A DNA stretch of 64,000 nt, from the NCBI RefSeq assembly GCF_002879885.1, contig NZ_PNYA01000013.1, forward strand, positions 122,668 to 186,667, given 5' to 3'. Below, piece after piece: positions 27,025-35,717 of the stretch. The notes under the pieces were generated by a model, which saw only the letters and a program-made list of their open reading frames with translations, did not search any database and had not been told where the DNA came from. The translations under genes and the position numbers were made by a program. The stretch is from Trinickia dabaoshanensis. GTDB taxonomy: Bacteria > Pseudomonadota > Gammaproteobacteria > Burkholderiales > Burkholderiaceae. The stretch's first letter is position 1; every line of letters starts with the position of its first letter.

Positions 27025-29010
27025 TCAGATATCGGCTTCGACTTCGTTGCCTTTCTCTTCGAGCCAACTGCGGCGCGCCGCCGCTTCGCCCTTGCCCATC
27101 AGCATGGTCATGCGCGACACCGTGCCCTCGTATTCCAGTTCGCCTAGCGCGACCGGCATGAGCCGACGCGTATCGGGGTTCATCGTCGTATCCCACAGTT
27201 GCTCGGCGCTCATTTCGCCGAGGCCCTTGAAGCGGCTGATGGACCACTGCGTCTCGCGCACGCCGTCCTTGCGCAGCTTGTCGAGCGTGGCCTCGAGCTC
27301 GCCTTCGTCGAGCGCGTAAAGCTTTTGCGCCGGCTTCTTGCCGCGCGCGGGTGCGTCGACGCGAAACAGCGGCGGCCGCGCGACATGCACGTGCCCGCGC
27401 TCGATCAGTTGCGGGAAGTGCTTGAAGAACAGCGTGAGCAGCAGGACTTGAATGTGCGCGCCGTCCACGTCCGCGTCGGAAAGGATACAAATCTTGCCGT
27501 AGCGCAGATTCGACAAATCGACGTTGTCGTCCGGATTATGCGGATCGACGCCGATCGCCACCGAGATGTCGTGCACCTCGTTGTTCGCGAATAGGCGATC
27601 GCGCTCCGTCTCCCACGTATTGAGCACCTTGCCGCGCAGCGGCAAGATGGCCTGAAACTCCTTGTCGCGGCCCATCTTCGCGGAGCCGCCGGCCGAGTCG
27701 CCCTCGACAAGAAAGAGTTCGTTGCGCGAGATGTCGGTCGATTCGCAGTCGGTCAGCTTGCCCGGCAACACGGCGACACCGGAACTCTTACGCTTTTCGA
27801 CCTTTTGCCCCGCACGCGTGCGCGCCTGCGCCTGCTTGATCACGAGTTCGGCGAGCTTCTTGCCGTGCTCGACATGCTGATTGAGCCACAACTCGAGCGC
27901 CGGACGCGCGAACGACGAAACGAGCTTCACGGCGTCGCGGCTATTCAGGCGCTCTTTGATCTGCCCTTGGAATTGCGGATCGAGCACCTTCGCCGAGAGC
28001 ACGAACGACACCCTCGCGAAGACGTCCTCGGCCAGCAGCTTCACGCCCTTCGGCTGCAAGTTGTGCAGCTCGACGAAGCTCTTGACCGCTTGAAAGAGCC
28101 CATCGCGCAAGCCCGACTCGTGCGTGCCGCCGGCAGGCGTCGGGATCAGATTCACATAGGACTCGCGTTGCAGCGGGCCCTCCTCGCTCCAGGCGACGAC
28201 CCAAGCCGCGCCCTCGCCTTCGGCGAACGAATCCTCGCTCGTGCGGGTGCTATCCGCGTAGCGCTCGCCTTCGAACAGCGGGATCAACAGCTCGCTGCCG
28301 GCCATGCCCTCGAGCAAGTAGCCACGCAAGCCGTCGTCGTATTTCCAGCTTTGACGCTCGCCCGTCTTTTCGTTGATGAGGACGACCTCGACACCCGGCA
28401 GCAACACGGCCTTCGAGCGCAACAGGCGCTGAAGCTCGCCGAGCGGCAGATTGGCCGAATCGAAGTATTTCGGGTCGGGCAGCGCCGTTACGCGGGTACC
28501 CGAGCGCTTTTCGCCTCGTTCGACGGCGCGCACGGTCAACGGCCGGATGACGTCGCCATGCGAGAAACCGACCTGAGCGACTTTGCCGTCGCGCCATACA
28601 GTGACGTCGAGCCGCGACGACAGCGCGTTCGTCACCGAGACGCCGACGCCGTGCAGACCACCCGAAAACGTATAGGCGCCCCCGGCCGCTTTGTCGAACT
28701 TGCCGCCGGCGTGCAGGCGCGTGAAGACGATTTCGACGACGGGCACGCCTTCGTCGGGGTGCAAGCCGAACGGGATGCCGCGGCCGTCGTCATCGACGGA
28801 AACCGACTGATCGGCATGCAGCGTGACGGTGATCTGGCGGCCGTAACCGCCTAGTGCCTCGTCCGACGCGTTGTCGATGACTTCTTGAATGATGTGCAGC
28901 GGATTCTCGGTGCGCGTGTACATGCCCGGCCGCTGTTTGACCGGCTCGAGCCCTTTGAGCACCTTGATCGAGGCCTCGCTGTACGCGGTGCTTGGCTTTT
29001 TCGTGGACAT
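27025..29010 (-). CDS. parE: DNA topoisomerase IV subunit B
   Basis: A 661-residue ATPase subunit. The GHKL fold carries DNASDEAL, DDGRGIP and GGLHGVGVSVTNAL; the transducer domain follows, then the TOPRIM region EGDSAGGSA and DADVDGAHI, ending with the GLGEMSAEQL C-terminal motif. It provides ATP-driven strand passage for ParC. I use the ATG at 29010, where homologues begin; the open frame could start at 29061. It forms an operon with parC. Confidence 0.95.
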   Translation of the reverse strand: MSTKKPSTAYSEASIKVLKGLEPVKQRPGMYTRTENPLHIIQEVIDNASDEALGGYGRQITVTLHADQSVSVDDDGRGIPFGLHPDEGVPVVEIVFTRLHAGGKFDKAAGGAYTFSGGLHGVGVSVTNALSSRLDVTVWRDGKVAQVGFSHGDVIRPLTVRAVERGEKRSGTRVTALPDPKYFDSANLPLGELQRLLRSKAVLLPGVEVVLINEKTGERQSWKYDDGLRGYLLEGMAGSELLIPLFEGERYADSTRTSEDSFAEGEGAAWVVAWSEEGPLQRESYVNLIPTPAGGTHESGLRDGLFQAVKSFVELHNLQPKGVKLLAEDVFARVSFVLSAKVLDPQFQGQIKERLNSRDAVKLVSSFARPALELWLNQHVEHGKKLAELVIKQAQARTRAGQKVEKRKSSGVAVLPGKLTDCESTDISRNELFLVEGDSAGGSAKMGRDKEFQAILPLRGKVLNTWETERDRLFANNEVHDISVAIGVDPHNPDDNVDLSNLRYGKICILSDADVDGAHIQVLLLTLFFKHFPQLIERGHVHVARPPLFRVDAPARGKKPAQKLYALDEGELEATLDKLRKDGVRETQWSISRFKGLGEMSAEQLWDTTMNPDTRRLMPVALGELEYEGTVSRMTMLMGKGEAAARRSWLEEKGNEVEADI

Positions 29011-29290
29011 GGTCTCGTGTAGGTCGTTGTCCACAGCGCGTGTGGATATCCGCGTGGACAAAGCGTTGAAAGTTCAAAAAAAGCGAATCGAAACAACGGC
29101 AGCGACCGGCGTGCCCGCGAAGCGAGCGCGGCCGGCTGCGCCGGATGCCCGTCCGCCGTAGTCGCGCCGTATTTTACTGGTTTCGTTTCATGCGGCAATT
29201 CGTTCGGGCGGACGGCGGCCGGGCGGCGATCCCGGGGCGGCCAGCCTCTAGGCCGCCGGGCACGACGCAGCGCACCGGCCACCCGCCGGA

Positions 29291-31228
29291 TTATTTGCGC
29301 TTGGCCTCGAGCGCCTCCCAACGTTCGAGCGCGGCCAGCAACTCGTCGTCGATCGCGGCGAAGCGTTCGGTGAGCCGGGCGCCTTCCTTGGCGTCGCGCG
29401 CGAAAATCGAGCCATCCTCGAGCTGCGCGCCGATCGCCTTTTGCTCCGCTTCGAGCGCCGCGATCGTTTCGGGCAGCGCCTCGAGCTCGCGCTGCTCCTT
29501 GAACGACAGCTTGACGGTGCGCTGTGCGTTGCGTCCGGCGGCGCTCTCCTTGGGCGCCGCTTCGCGCGGTTCGGCCTTCGGCGCGTTTTTGGCGGCCGCC
29601 TCCTGAGCGAGCCGCTGCGAGCGCTCGCTTTGCGTCTGCCAATCGGTGAAGCCGCCCACATATTCGCGCCAAGTGCCGGCGCCTTCGGCCGCGATCACCG
29701 ACGTCACCACGTTGTCGAGGAATGCGCGATCGTGGCTGACGAGCAGCACCGTGCCGTCGTAGTCCGCCAGCAGCTCTTCGAGCAACTCCAACGTGGGGAT
29801 GTCGAGGTCGTTCGTCGGCTCGTCGAGTACGAGGACGTTCGCGGGCCGGGCGAACAACCGGGCCAACAAGAGCCGGTTACGCTCGCCGCCCGAGAGCGAT
29901 TTGACGGGCGAGCGCGCTCGCTCCGGGGCGAACAGAAAATCGCCGAGATAGCTCATGACATGCTTGCGCGTGCCGTTCACCTCGATCCAATCGCTGCCCG
30001 GGCTGATCGTATCGGCCAGACTCTTTTCCGGATCGAGCTGGGCGCGCATTTGGTCGAAATAGGCCACTTGCAGGTTCGTGCCGATCCGAACCTTGCCTTC
30101 GTCGGGCGCGATCTCGCCGAGAATGAGCTTCAGCAGCGTGGTCTTACCGGCACCGTTCGGACCGATGAAACCGATTTTGTCACCGCGCATCACCGTCGTC
30201 GAAAAACGATCGACGACCGTGCGCTCGCCGTAGCGCTTGGTCACATCGGTGAGTTCGGCGACGATCTTGCCCGAGCGCTCGCCTTGCCCGACGTCGAGCT
30301 TGACGTTGCCCTGAACGTTGCGGCGCTCGGCGCGCTGATTGCGCATTTCGACCAGCCGCGCGATGCGCCCGACGCTGCGTGTGCGACGCGCCTCCACGCC
30401 CTTGCGGATCCACACTTCTTCCTGCGCGAGCAGCTTGTCGAACTTCTCGTTTTCGATGCGCTCGACTTCGAGTTGCTGGGCCTTGCGCGTTTGATAGGCC
30501 GAGAAATTGCCCGGGTACGAGAGCAAGCGGCCGCGGTCGAGTTCGACGATGCGCGTGGCGACGCGATCGAGAAACGCGCGATCGTGGGTGATGAAGAGCA
30601 GGCCCGCTCGCGAATTGACGAGCAACTCCTCGAGCCAGCGGATGCCGTCGAAGTCCAAGTGGTTCGTGGGCTCGTCGAGCAGCAGGACGTCTGGATCGAC
30701 GACGAGCGCCTGCGCGAGCGCGACACGCTTTTGCATCCCGCCCGAGAGCGCACCGATACGGGCCTCGCCGTCCAGGTTCAACTGTGCGAGCGTGGTGGAC
30801 ACACGCGTGCGCCAATTCCATGCGTTGGCCGCATCGAGCGCCGATTGCAACGTGTTCATGCGCGCGATCAGCGCATCGTGCTGCGCGCCTTCGGGCGTAT
30901 CGGCCAGCGCATGCGTGACGGCGTCGTACTCGTCGAGCGAAGCGCGCACCTGCGCCAAGCCGGCCGCGACGGCATCGAACACCGAGGCTTGCGGATCGAA
31001 CTCGGGCTCTTGCGGCACATAGACCGTGGAGAGGTCCTGCTGGCGCGTGACGAGGCCGTCGTCCGGGTGCATCAGGCCGGCGACGATCTTGAGCAGCGAC
31101 GACTTACCGGCGCCGTTGCGGCCGATGAGCCCAACGCGTTCACCGGCCTCGAGCGAGAAATCGGCGTGATCGAGCAGTGCGACGTGGCCGAACGCGAGCT
31201 GCGCATCGACGATGGAATAAAGCGACAT
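29291..31228 (-). CDS. ABC-F family ATPase (Uup type)
   Basis: A 645-residue soluble protein with two ABC ATPase domains: Walker A motifs GRNGAGKSS and GPNGAGKTT, signature motifs LSGGMQKR and LSGGERNR, and an ABC-F linker between them rich in Arg and Lys (about 250-325). A C-terminal coiled-coil extension (about 560-645) with KLSFKEQRELEALP identifies the Uup branch, whose members bind DNA or ribosomes and do not transport. The ATG at 31228 follows the family start; an upstream extension is spurious. Transcribed alone. Confidence 0.9.
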   Translation of the reverse strand: MSLYSIVDAQLAFGHVALLDHADFSLEAGERVGLIGRNGAGKSSLLKIVAGLMHPDDGLVTRQQDLSTVYVPQEPEFDPQASVFDAVAAGLAQVRASLDEYDAVTHALADTPEGAQHDALIARMNTLQSALDAANAWNWRTRVSTTLAQLNLDGEARIGALSGGMQKRVALAQALVVDPDVLLLDEPTNHLDFDGIRWLEELLVNSRAGLLFITHDRAFLDRVATRIVELDRGRLLSYPGNFSAYQTRKAQQLEVERIENEKFDKLLAQEEVWIRKGVEARRTRSVGRIARLVEMRNQRAERRNVQGNVKLDVGQGERSGKIVAELTDVTKRYGERTVVDRFSTTVMRGDKIGFIGPNGAGKTTLLKLILGEIAPDEGKVRIGTNLQVAYFDQMRAQLDPEKSLADTISPGSDWIEVNGTRKHVMSYLGDFLFAPERARSPVKSLSGGERNRLLLARLFARPANVLVLDEPTNDLDIPTLELLEELLADYDGTVLLVSHDRAFLDNVVTSVIAAEGAGTWREYVGGFTDWQTQSERSQRLAQEAAAKNAPKAEPREAAPKESAAGRNAQRTVKLSFKEQRELEALPETIAALEAEQKAIGAQLEDGSIFARDAKEGARLTERFAAIDDELLAALERWEALEAKRK

Positions 31229-31444
31229 GAAAGAGCGCGCCTGCGAAAATCGAAACATCCATTGTACCGGCCGCCGGGCGCCCGCCGGCATGTGCTGGCC
31301 GTTCGGTCTACCGGAGCGGTTCTCCGGCGTGGTCTGCGCCGATCGGGAAAAGAGTGCGACAATTCGTCCCGCCGCTAAAACGCCGCAAGGCCGCTGCGCG
31401 GCGCTAAGGTAGCGATTTTTCGAGATGAATTAGGGTAGGACGCT

Positions 31445-31627
31445 GTGAGCGACGTGATCGAGTTTAAAAGTTGGGTCTGCGTGATTTGCGGATGGGTGTA
31501 CAACGAAGAGGAAGGGCTGCCGGACGAGGGGATCGCCCCGGGCACGCGGTTCGCGGACATTCCGGAGGATTGGCGCTGCCCGCTTTGCGACGTCAGCAAG
31601 GGCGAATTCGCCGCTGTGGAGTTTTGA
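31445..31627 (+). CDS. rubredoxin
   Basis: A 60-residue iron protein with the two Cys-x-x-Cys-Gly-like iron ligand motifs (CVICGWVY, CPLCDVSK) and the DIPEDW motif typical of rubredoxins. It transfers single electrons in the cytosol, for example to alkane hydroxylases or in oxidative stress defence. It starts with GTG. No obvious electron-transfer partner lies next to it; a tRNA gene follows 125 bp downstream. Confidence 0.95.
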   Translation: MSDVIEFKSWVCVICGWVYNEEEGLPDEGIAPGTRFADIPEDWRCPLCDVSKGEFAAVEF

Positions 31628-31665
31628 GATCGGGCGCGGGGGCGGAGTGGTTAGCGCGGTTGCGA

Positions 31666-31727
31666 TAGGCAACCGGCCCGGCTTTGATATACTCTGCGCG
31701 CGCCGGCGCATCCGCGCCGGCGCATCC
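31666..31727 (+). promoter_or_regulatory. promoter and tandem repeat in the leader of the tRNA-Arg gene
   Basis: TAGGCA (31666-31671) and TATACT (31688-31693), 16 bp apart, form a reasonable sigma-70 promoter pointing at the tRNA. It is followed by a GC-rich discriminator and by a perfect tandem duplication of a 14-bp unit (GCGCCGGCGCATCC, 31700-31713 and 31714-31727), placed between the predicted start point and the tRNA. Confidence 0.5.
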
Positions 31728-31752
31728 GGGCTCACCGCCCGGTCAGCAAATC

Positions 31753-31827
31753 CTCCCCGTAGTTCAATGGATAGAACAAGTGCCTCCTAAGCGCTAGATA
31801 CAGGTTCGATTCCTGTCGGGGGGACCA
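31753..31827 (+). tRNA. tRNA-Arg, anticodon CCT
   Basis: A full cloverleaf can be folded by eye. The acceptor arm CTCCCCG pairs with CGGGGGG (one G-T pair), the D arm is GTTC/GAAC, the anticodon stem AGTGC/GCGCT encloses loop CTCCTAA with anticodon CCT (31786-31788), and the T arm carries TTCGATT. The 3' CCA is encoded. It reads AGG codons, which are rare in this GC-rich genome. Confidence 0.93.
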
Positions 31828-31846
31828 GCCTTTCCCAAGCCCTGTG

Positions 31847-31868
31847 AAAAGCCCGCGCGCGGCGGGCT
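31847..31868 (-). terminator. intrinsic terminator for the leftward monooxygenase gene
   Basis: A perfect 7-bp GC stem (AGCCCGC, 31850-31856, with GCGGGCT, 31862-31868) has a 5-nt loop and, read leftward, is followed by TTTT. It lies about 40 bp past the stop codon of the leftward gene, and on the plus strand it also follows the tRNA. Confidence 0.55.
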
Positions 31869-31910
31869 CGGCTGGCAAAGCACAACGGCATTGCACACCG
31901 TGCGACCGAA

Positions 31911-32231
31911 TTAGACCGACCGACTTGCCGCCTGAGCGGAAACCATGCTCAGGTAGTGCATGTCGCTATCGCCCGCGAGCAACCGGTCCTTGTCCTGCGC
32001 GAAGCGCTGCAGATACGTCGTCTGGAAATGCGCATCGAGATCGACCCGGGATCTCCAGTTTTCATACATGCACCACACGGCAGGGTCGGTATTGCTGCGG
32101 TGAAGGTCATAGTTGAGGCAACCGGTCTCTTGGCGAGACGCCTCGACCAATTCCATCAAGCGGCGGCCGAGTTCCTCCTCCGCACCGGGTTTGGCACGCA
32201 TGAAGGCGATAACGGTGAGTTGTTCAGACAT
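31911..32231 (-). CDS. putative quinol monooxygenase (ABM domain)
   Basis: A 106-residue protein with one antibiotic-biosynthesis-monooxygenase (ferredoxin-like) domain: LTVIAFMRAKPGAEEEL, ETGCLNYDLHRS with WCMYENWRS and a C-terminal helix with HFQTTYLQRF. Relatives such as YgiN oxidise quinols or small aromatics without a cofactor. The start at 32231 follows a GGAGAAG ribosome site; the longer frame to 32336 has no support. Single gene ending at the terminator next to the tRNA. Confidence 0.82.
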   Translation of the reverse strand: MSEQLTVIAFMRAKPGAEEELGRRLMELVEASRQETGCLNYDLHRSNTDPAVWCMYENWRSRVDLDAHFQTTYLQRFAQDKDRLLAGDSDMHYLSMVSAQAASRSV

Positions 32232-32509
32232 GGACTTCTCCGGGGATGTCGATACGAATTCGCTCGGTACCAAGCAGATGCAACTGCTAATGTCAGTGGT
32301 CAGTCCAATGGAGTTTAGCGTGAGGGCTGATCGCACGCAGGTAACCGCGCATAGTCTTTCGTTACGCTGACCAGCCGGTCAAAGCATGCAGAAGTATGGG
32401 GAAACCGCCGTGCGGGAGCGGCGACGACGACCTCGAAAGTCGCGGGGCAACGCTACCGTCTGACCGCCCCGTCGCGCCGTGCTAGCATCGCTTGATCACG
32501 GAAGCGCCC

Positions 32510-32890
32510 ATGAACCCGACGACAGCACATCTATTCGATACGGAGTACGCGCCTCGTATCGCGCAAGCGATCCGAGACGTCATCGGACCCAACGCCCGGA
32601 TCGGGCTCGAGCCTTACGGCGGCCCGGGCCGCCCCACGACCCTCACGATCACCGCGCAGATCGCCGAACGCGTACGCGGCGCACGGCACCCGCTCAATCT
32701 GCATATGACATGGGATGAATGCGAGATCGAGTCGCTAACCGAGCGCAACGGCCGGCAGCGGTTCGAACACTATCTGGAAGCGCTGCCGCGTAAGCTCGCC
32801 GCCTGGCAGGCCGCCCGGGATTTCGATTTAGCCTCGCGCTCGCAGGCCGAGCCGTTTATTCTGTTGGGGAATCTCGACTTGGAAGGTTGA
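32510..32890 (+). CDS. hypothetical protein (possibly DUF5594-like)
   Basis: A 126-residue soluble protein with no signal peptide. The N-terminus FDTEYAPRIAQAIRDVIG and the central NLHMTWDECEIE are followed by a helix HYLEALPRKLAAWQAA, and a C-terminal FILLGNLDLEG. My recollection is that similar proteins occur only in Burkholderia-group genomes, as a family of unknown function. The ATG at 32510 is chosen over the frame start at 32492 because the earlier codons are not typical. No operon partner. Confidence 0.6.
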   Translation: MNPTTAHLFDTEYAPRIAQAIRDVIGPNARIGLEPYGGPGRPTTLTITAQIAERVRGARHPLNLHMTWDECEIESLTERNGRQRFEHYLEALPRKLAAWQAARDFDLASRSQAEPFILLGNLDLEG

Positions 32891-32936
32891 GGCAATACCC
32901 ATCAGGGTCAAACAAAAACAAAAATAGGAGGATCCA

Positions 32937-34316
32937 ATGAGTGCAATCACGACGAATCGCTCGTTGCGGCCGATCATCCTGCTTGCGACGGCGATATTGA
33001 TGAACGCATGCGGGGGCCACGGTGCTGGTGCTGGTGCTGGTGCCAATTCCGCGACGCTACAATCAATTTCCATCACGCCCAGCCCCGCTAATACCGGCGT
33101 CGGAATCACGCGCCAATTCACAGCCACCGGTCATTTTTCCGATGGCAGCACGGCAGATTTGACGACAACGGCAACGTGGACTTCTCTGACTCCATCCATC
33201 GCCGCGGTGAATGCGGGAGCCGTGACGGGGTCGGCGTTGGGCACGGCCACCATCCTTGTCTCCTCGGCAGGCGCGGCTGTCGATTTCGCAATAAACGTGA
33301 CCGCCAACGTGTGGTCCCCTGCCGCTAACATGCGGCTCACGCTCGGGCCGCTAACGCTGTTGCCCAGCGGAAAAGTGTTTTCGGCGGGCGGATCCAACGT
33401 TCACTCGGGAGATGCCGAACTCTATGATCCGAATCAGGACATCTGGTCCGAGGCTTCTCCACTCGCCATAATCGGCAATACAGCGGCATTGCTCCAGAGT
33501 GGGAAAGTGCTGAGCGTGGGCGGCCAGAGCTTTTATGGGATCACCGGGCATAGCGCCACTTACGATCCCGCGTTGAATTCATGGTCCGCTCCAGCAACTA
33601 TGCTGCAGACGCGCTACGGCAACACCACCACGCTCTTGCCCGACGGAACGGTGCTGGTGACGGGCGGCATGTTTGGCCCGCCGACGCAGGCCCGAGAAGA
33701 AGAGCGCTACAGCCCGAGCTCCGATAGCTGGTCGGCCGTGCCGGCCATGGCCTCATCGAGAGCGGCCCATACGGCGACGTTGTTAGCCAACGGAAAAGTG
33801 CTCGTCGCAGGCGGATATGATCCGTCCGTAGGAACTGCTGGCAGTACGTCGAGCGCCGAAATCTACGACCCCACGGCCAATACCTGGTCACCCGCCGCGA
33901 ACATGGCGGTTGCCCGCGATCGCCATACTGCCACCCTGCTGTCCGACGGGAAGGTCTTAGTCGTCGGGGGCGCCAACGCGTCGGGGCAGCCGCTATCGAG
34001 CGCTGAACTCTACGATCCGAGCACGAACACGTGGTCATCGGCCGGCAACCTCACGGCGGCCCGCATGCAGCATGCCGCCGTGCTCCTGCCGAATGGAAAG
34101 GTGTTGATACTCGGAGGCTCGGTCAATCCGAGCGATCCGGCTGACGTAGGCTTGGCGACGGCGGAAATCTACGATCCCGCCATCAACAGTTGGTCGGCAG
34201 CCGGCAGCATGACCATGCCACGCGCGCAACCCGGCGCGGTTCTGCTGAAAAATGGAACCGTCTTGGCTTGTGGCTGGAGCTCAACGCTGCCGAGTTGCGA
34301 ACTCTACTGGCAGTAG
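32937..34316 (+). CDS. Kelch-repeat lipoprotein with N-terminal Ig-like (BIG2) domain
   Basis: A 459-residue exported protein. A hydrophobic signal segment ends in a lipobox-like MNAC (Cys 25), followed by a Gly-Ala run encoded by (GGTGCT)-type repeats. Residues about 40-125 form a bacterial Ig-like domain (ITPSPANTGVGITRQFTATGHFSDG). The rest is a propeller of about six Kelch repeats with the pattern YDP..N.WS..A.M...R..HTATLL..GKVLV.GG. Such surface proteins often bind sugars or matrix. A GGAGG ribosome site precedes the ATG. Transcribed alone. Confidence 0.85.
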   Translation: MSAITTNRSLRPIILLATAILMNACGGHGAGAGAGANSATLQSISITPSPANTGVGITRQFTATGHFSDGSTADLTTTATWTSLTPSIAAVNAGAVTGSALGTATILVSSAGAAVDFAINVTANVWSPAANMRLTLGPLTLLPSGKVFSAGGSNVHSGDAELYDPNQDIWSEASPLAIIGNTAALLQSGKVLSVGGQSFYGITGHSATYDPALNSWSAPATMLQTRYGNTTTLLPDGTVLVTGGMFGPPTQAREEERYSPSSDSWSAVPAMASSRAAHTATLLANGKVLVAGGYDPSVGTAGSTSSAEIYDPTANTWSPAANMAVARDRHTATLLSDGKVLVVGGANASGQPLSSAELYDPSTNTWSSAGNLTAARMQHAAVLLPNGKVLILGGSVNPSDPADVGLATAEIYDPAINSWSAAGSMTMPRAQPGAVLLKNGTVLACGWSSTLPSCELYWQ

Positions 34317-34385
34317 CACGGGAAACCGCTCCGCGATCGGCCGATTCGACACCGGGTTTCACTCGGCCCTGAATCGGCGATCCGA

Positions 34386-34544
34386 TCAATGCCGGTGATG
34401 AAGCCGATCGAACCAGTGACGCCCATGGACCCAACGCGTCAGGTCGACAAGCGGGTGATCGGTGCGATAGCGCGTCGACAGCGCCAGCGCGGCACAGGCG
34501 AAAAGCGCCAGCGCGAGCATCATTCCAATCGATGAATAGGACAT
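34386..34544 (-). CDS. small membrane protein of 52 residues
   Basis: An AAGGAGA ribosome site 6 nt before the ATG at 34544, a single hydrophobic helix (about residues 6-24, MMLALALFACAALALS) and a basic/aromatic C-terminal tail (RTDHPLVDLTRWVHGRHWFDRLHHRH) support a real gene. The tail is rich in His and Arg and would be cytosolic or periplasmic depending on orientation. I do not recognise the family. It lies convergent to the Kelch gene and divergent from the dehydrogenase gene. Confidence 0.65.
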   Translation of the reverse strand: MSYSSIGMMLALALFACAALALSTRYRTDHPLVDLTRWVHGRHWFDRLHHRH

Positions 34545-34650
34545 GACGGTCTCCTTCATCGTCTCGATAAGCGCATTCTAGACGCACGACGCGCTTTCGC
34601 GAATGTGCGCCGCCGCACGGCGCACGCCCTATCGCTGCGATAATCAACGT

Positions 34651-34660
34651 CCCCCCCCCC
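34651..34660 (+). repeat. ten-cytosine homopolymer before the dehydrogenase gene
   Basis: An uninterrupted run of ten C ends 26 nt before the GTG start at 34687, between a possible -10 (GATAAT at 34638-34643) and the ribosome site. Such tracts are prone to slippage. Confidence 0.9.
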
Positions 34661-34686
34661 TTCAACGCCCAAGCTAAGGAGCCGCC

Positions 34687-35604
34687 GTGAGCGAGCCGAT
34701 TTCCTCCTCTGACAACGCCATTCGCCGTGTCGCCTTTATCGGACTCGGCGTGATGGGCTACCCGATGGCCGGCCATCTGGCAAAAGCCGGCTTCGACGTC
34801 ACCGTCTATAACCGCACGTACGCGAAAGCGGAGCAATGGGTGGCCGAATACGGCGGCCGCGCGGCCCGCACCCCGCGCGAAGCAGCGCAAGGCGCCGAAC
34901 TCGTGCTTGCCTGTGTGGGCAACGACGACGACTTGCGCAGCGTCACGCTCGGCGAGCAAGGCGCTTTCGCCGGCATGACGAGCGGCACGCTGTTCGCCGA
35001 CCACACCACCGCCTCCGCGGGTGTGGCGCGCGAACTCTCGCAGGCGGCAAGCGCGAGCGGCATTCAATTCATCGATGCTCCGGTTTCCGGCGGCCAGGCC
35101 GGCGCCCAAAACGGCAAACTCACCATCATGTGCGGCAGCGACGACGCCCAAGCCTTCGAACGCGCCGCCGTCGTCCTCAAGCACTACGCGGTGGCCGTCA
35201 CCTGCCTGGGCCCGGTCGGCGCGGGCCAGTTGACGAAGATGGTCAATCAAATCTGCATCGCGGGCCTCGTGCAAGGGCTCTCGGAAGCGATTCATTTCGG
35301 CGAGCGCGCCGGGCTCGACATGACGCGTGTGCTCGAGGTCATCGGCAAAGGCGCGGCTGCGAGCTGGCAAATGGACAACCGCGGCAAGACGATGATCGAA
35401 AATAAGTTCGATTTCGGGTTCGCCGTCGATTGGATGCGCAAGGACCTCGGCTTTTGTCTCGACGAAGCCAAACGCAGCGGTACGTCGCTGCCGGTCACCG
35501 CGCTCGTCGATCAGTTCTATGGCGAGGTCCAGGCGCTCGGCGGCAATCGCTTCGACACCTCCAGCCTCGTCTGGCGCTTGCGCAAGCTGCACGAGCCCCG
35601 GTAG
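34687..35604 (+). CDS. NAD(P)-dependent 3-hydroxyisobutyrate-dehydrogenase family oxidoreductase
   Basis: A 305-residue beta-hydroxyacid dehydrogenase. The N-terminal NADP-binding motif GLGVMGYPMAGHLA, the substrate-binding DAPVSGGQAGA and the catalytic Lys in GAGQLTKMVNQ are intact. Related enzymes act on tartronate semialdehyde, 3-hydroxyisobutyrate or succinic semialdehyde (GarR/GlxR/GLYR type); the exact substrate is not clear. It starts with GTG after AAGGAG and a C10 tract. Transcribed alone, upstream of a PEBP-type protein. Confidence 0.87.
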   Translation: MSEPISSSDNAIRRVAFIGLGVMGYPMAGHLAKAGFDVTVYNRTYAKAEQWVAEYGGRAARTPREAAQGAELVLACVGNDDDLRSVTLGEQGAFAGMTSGTLFADHTTASAGVARELSQAASASGIQFIDAPVSGGQAGAQNGKLTIMCGSDDAQAFERAAVVLKHYAVAVTCLGPVGAGQLTKMVNQICIAGLVQGLSEAIHFGERAGLDMTRVLEVIGKGAAASWQMDNRGKTMIENKFDFGFAVDWMRKDLGFCLDEAKRSGTSLPVTALVDQFYGEVQALGGNRFDTSSLVWRLRKLHEPR

Positions 35605-35717
35605 AGCGGGCTTACCCGCCAATACGCGCGCGGACGCGGTGATACACTCGGCACGCAACCCGCACCGCGCTTTCATCGTGCTGCACGGCCCACTTGTCAA
35701 GAAGAAGGAGGCATCCG

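Noticed and set aside
31753..31827. tRNA-Arg as an integration site
   Set aside because: No integrase and no duplicated 3' tRNA end were seen nearby.
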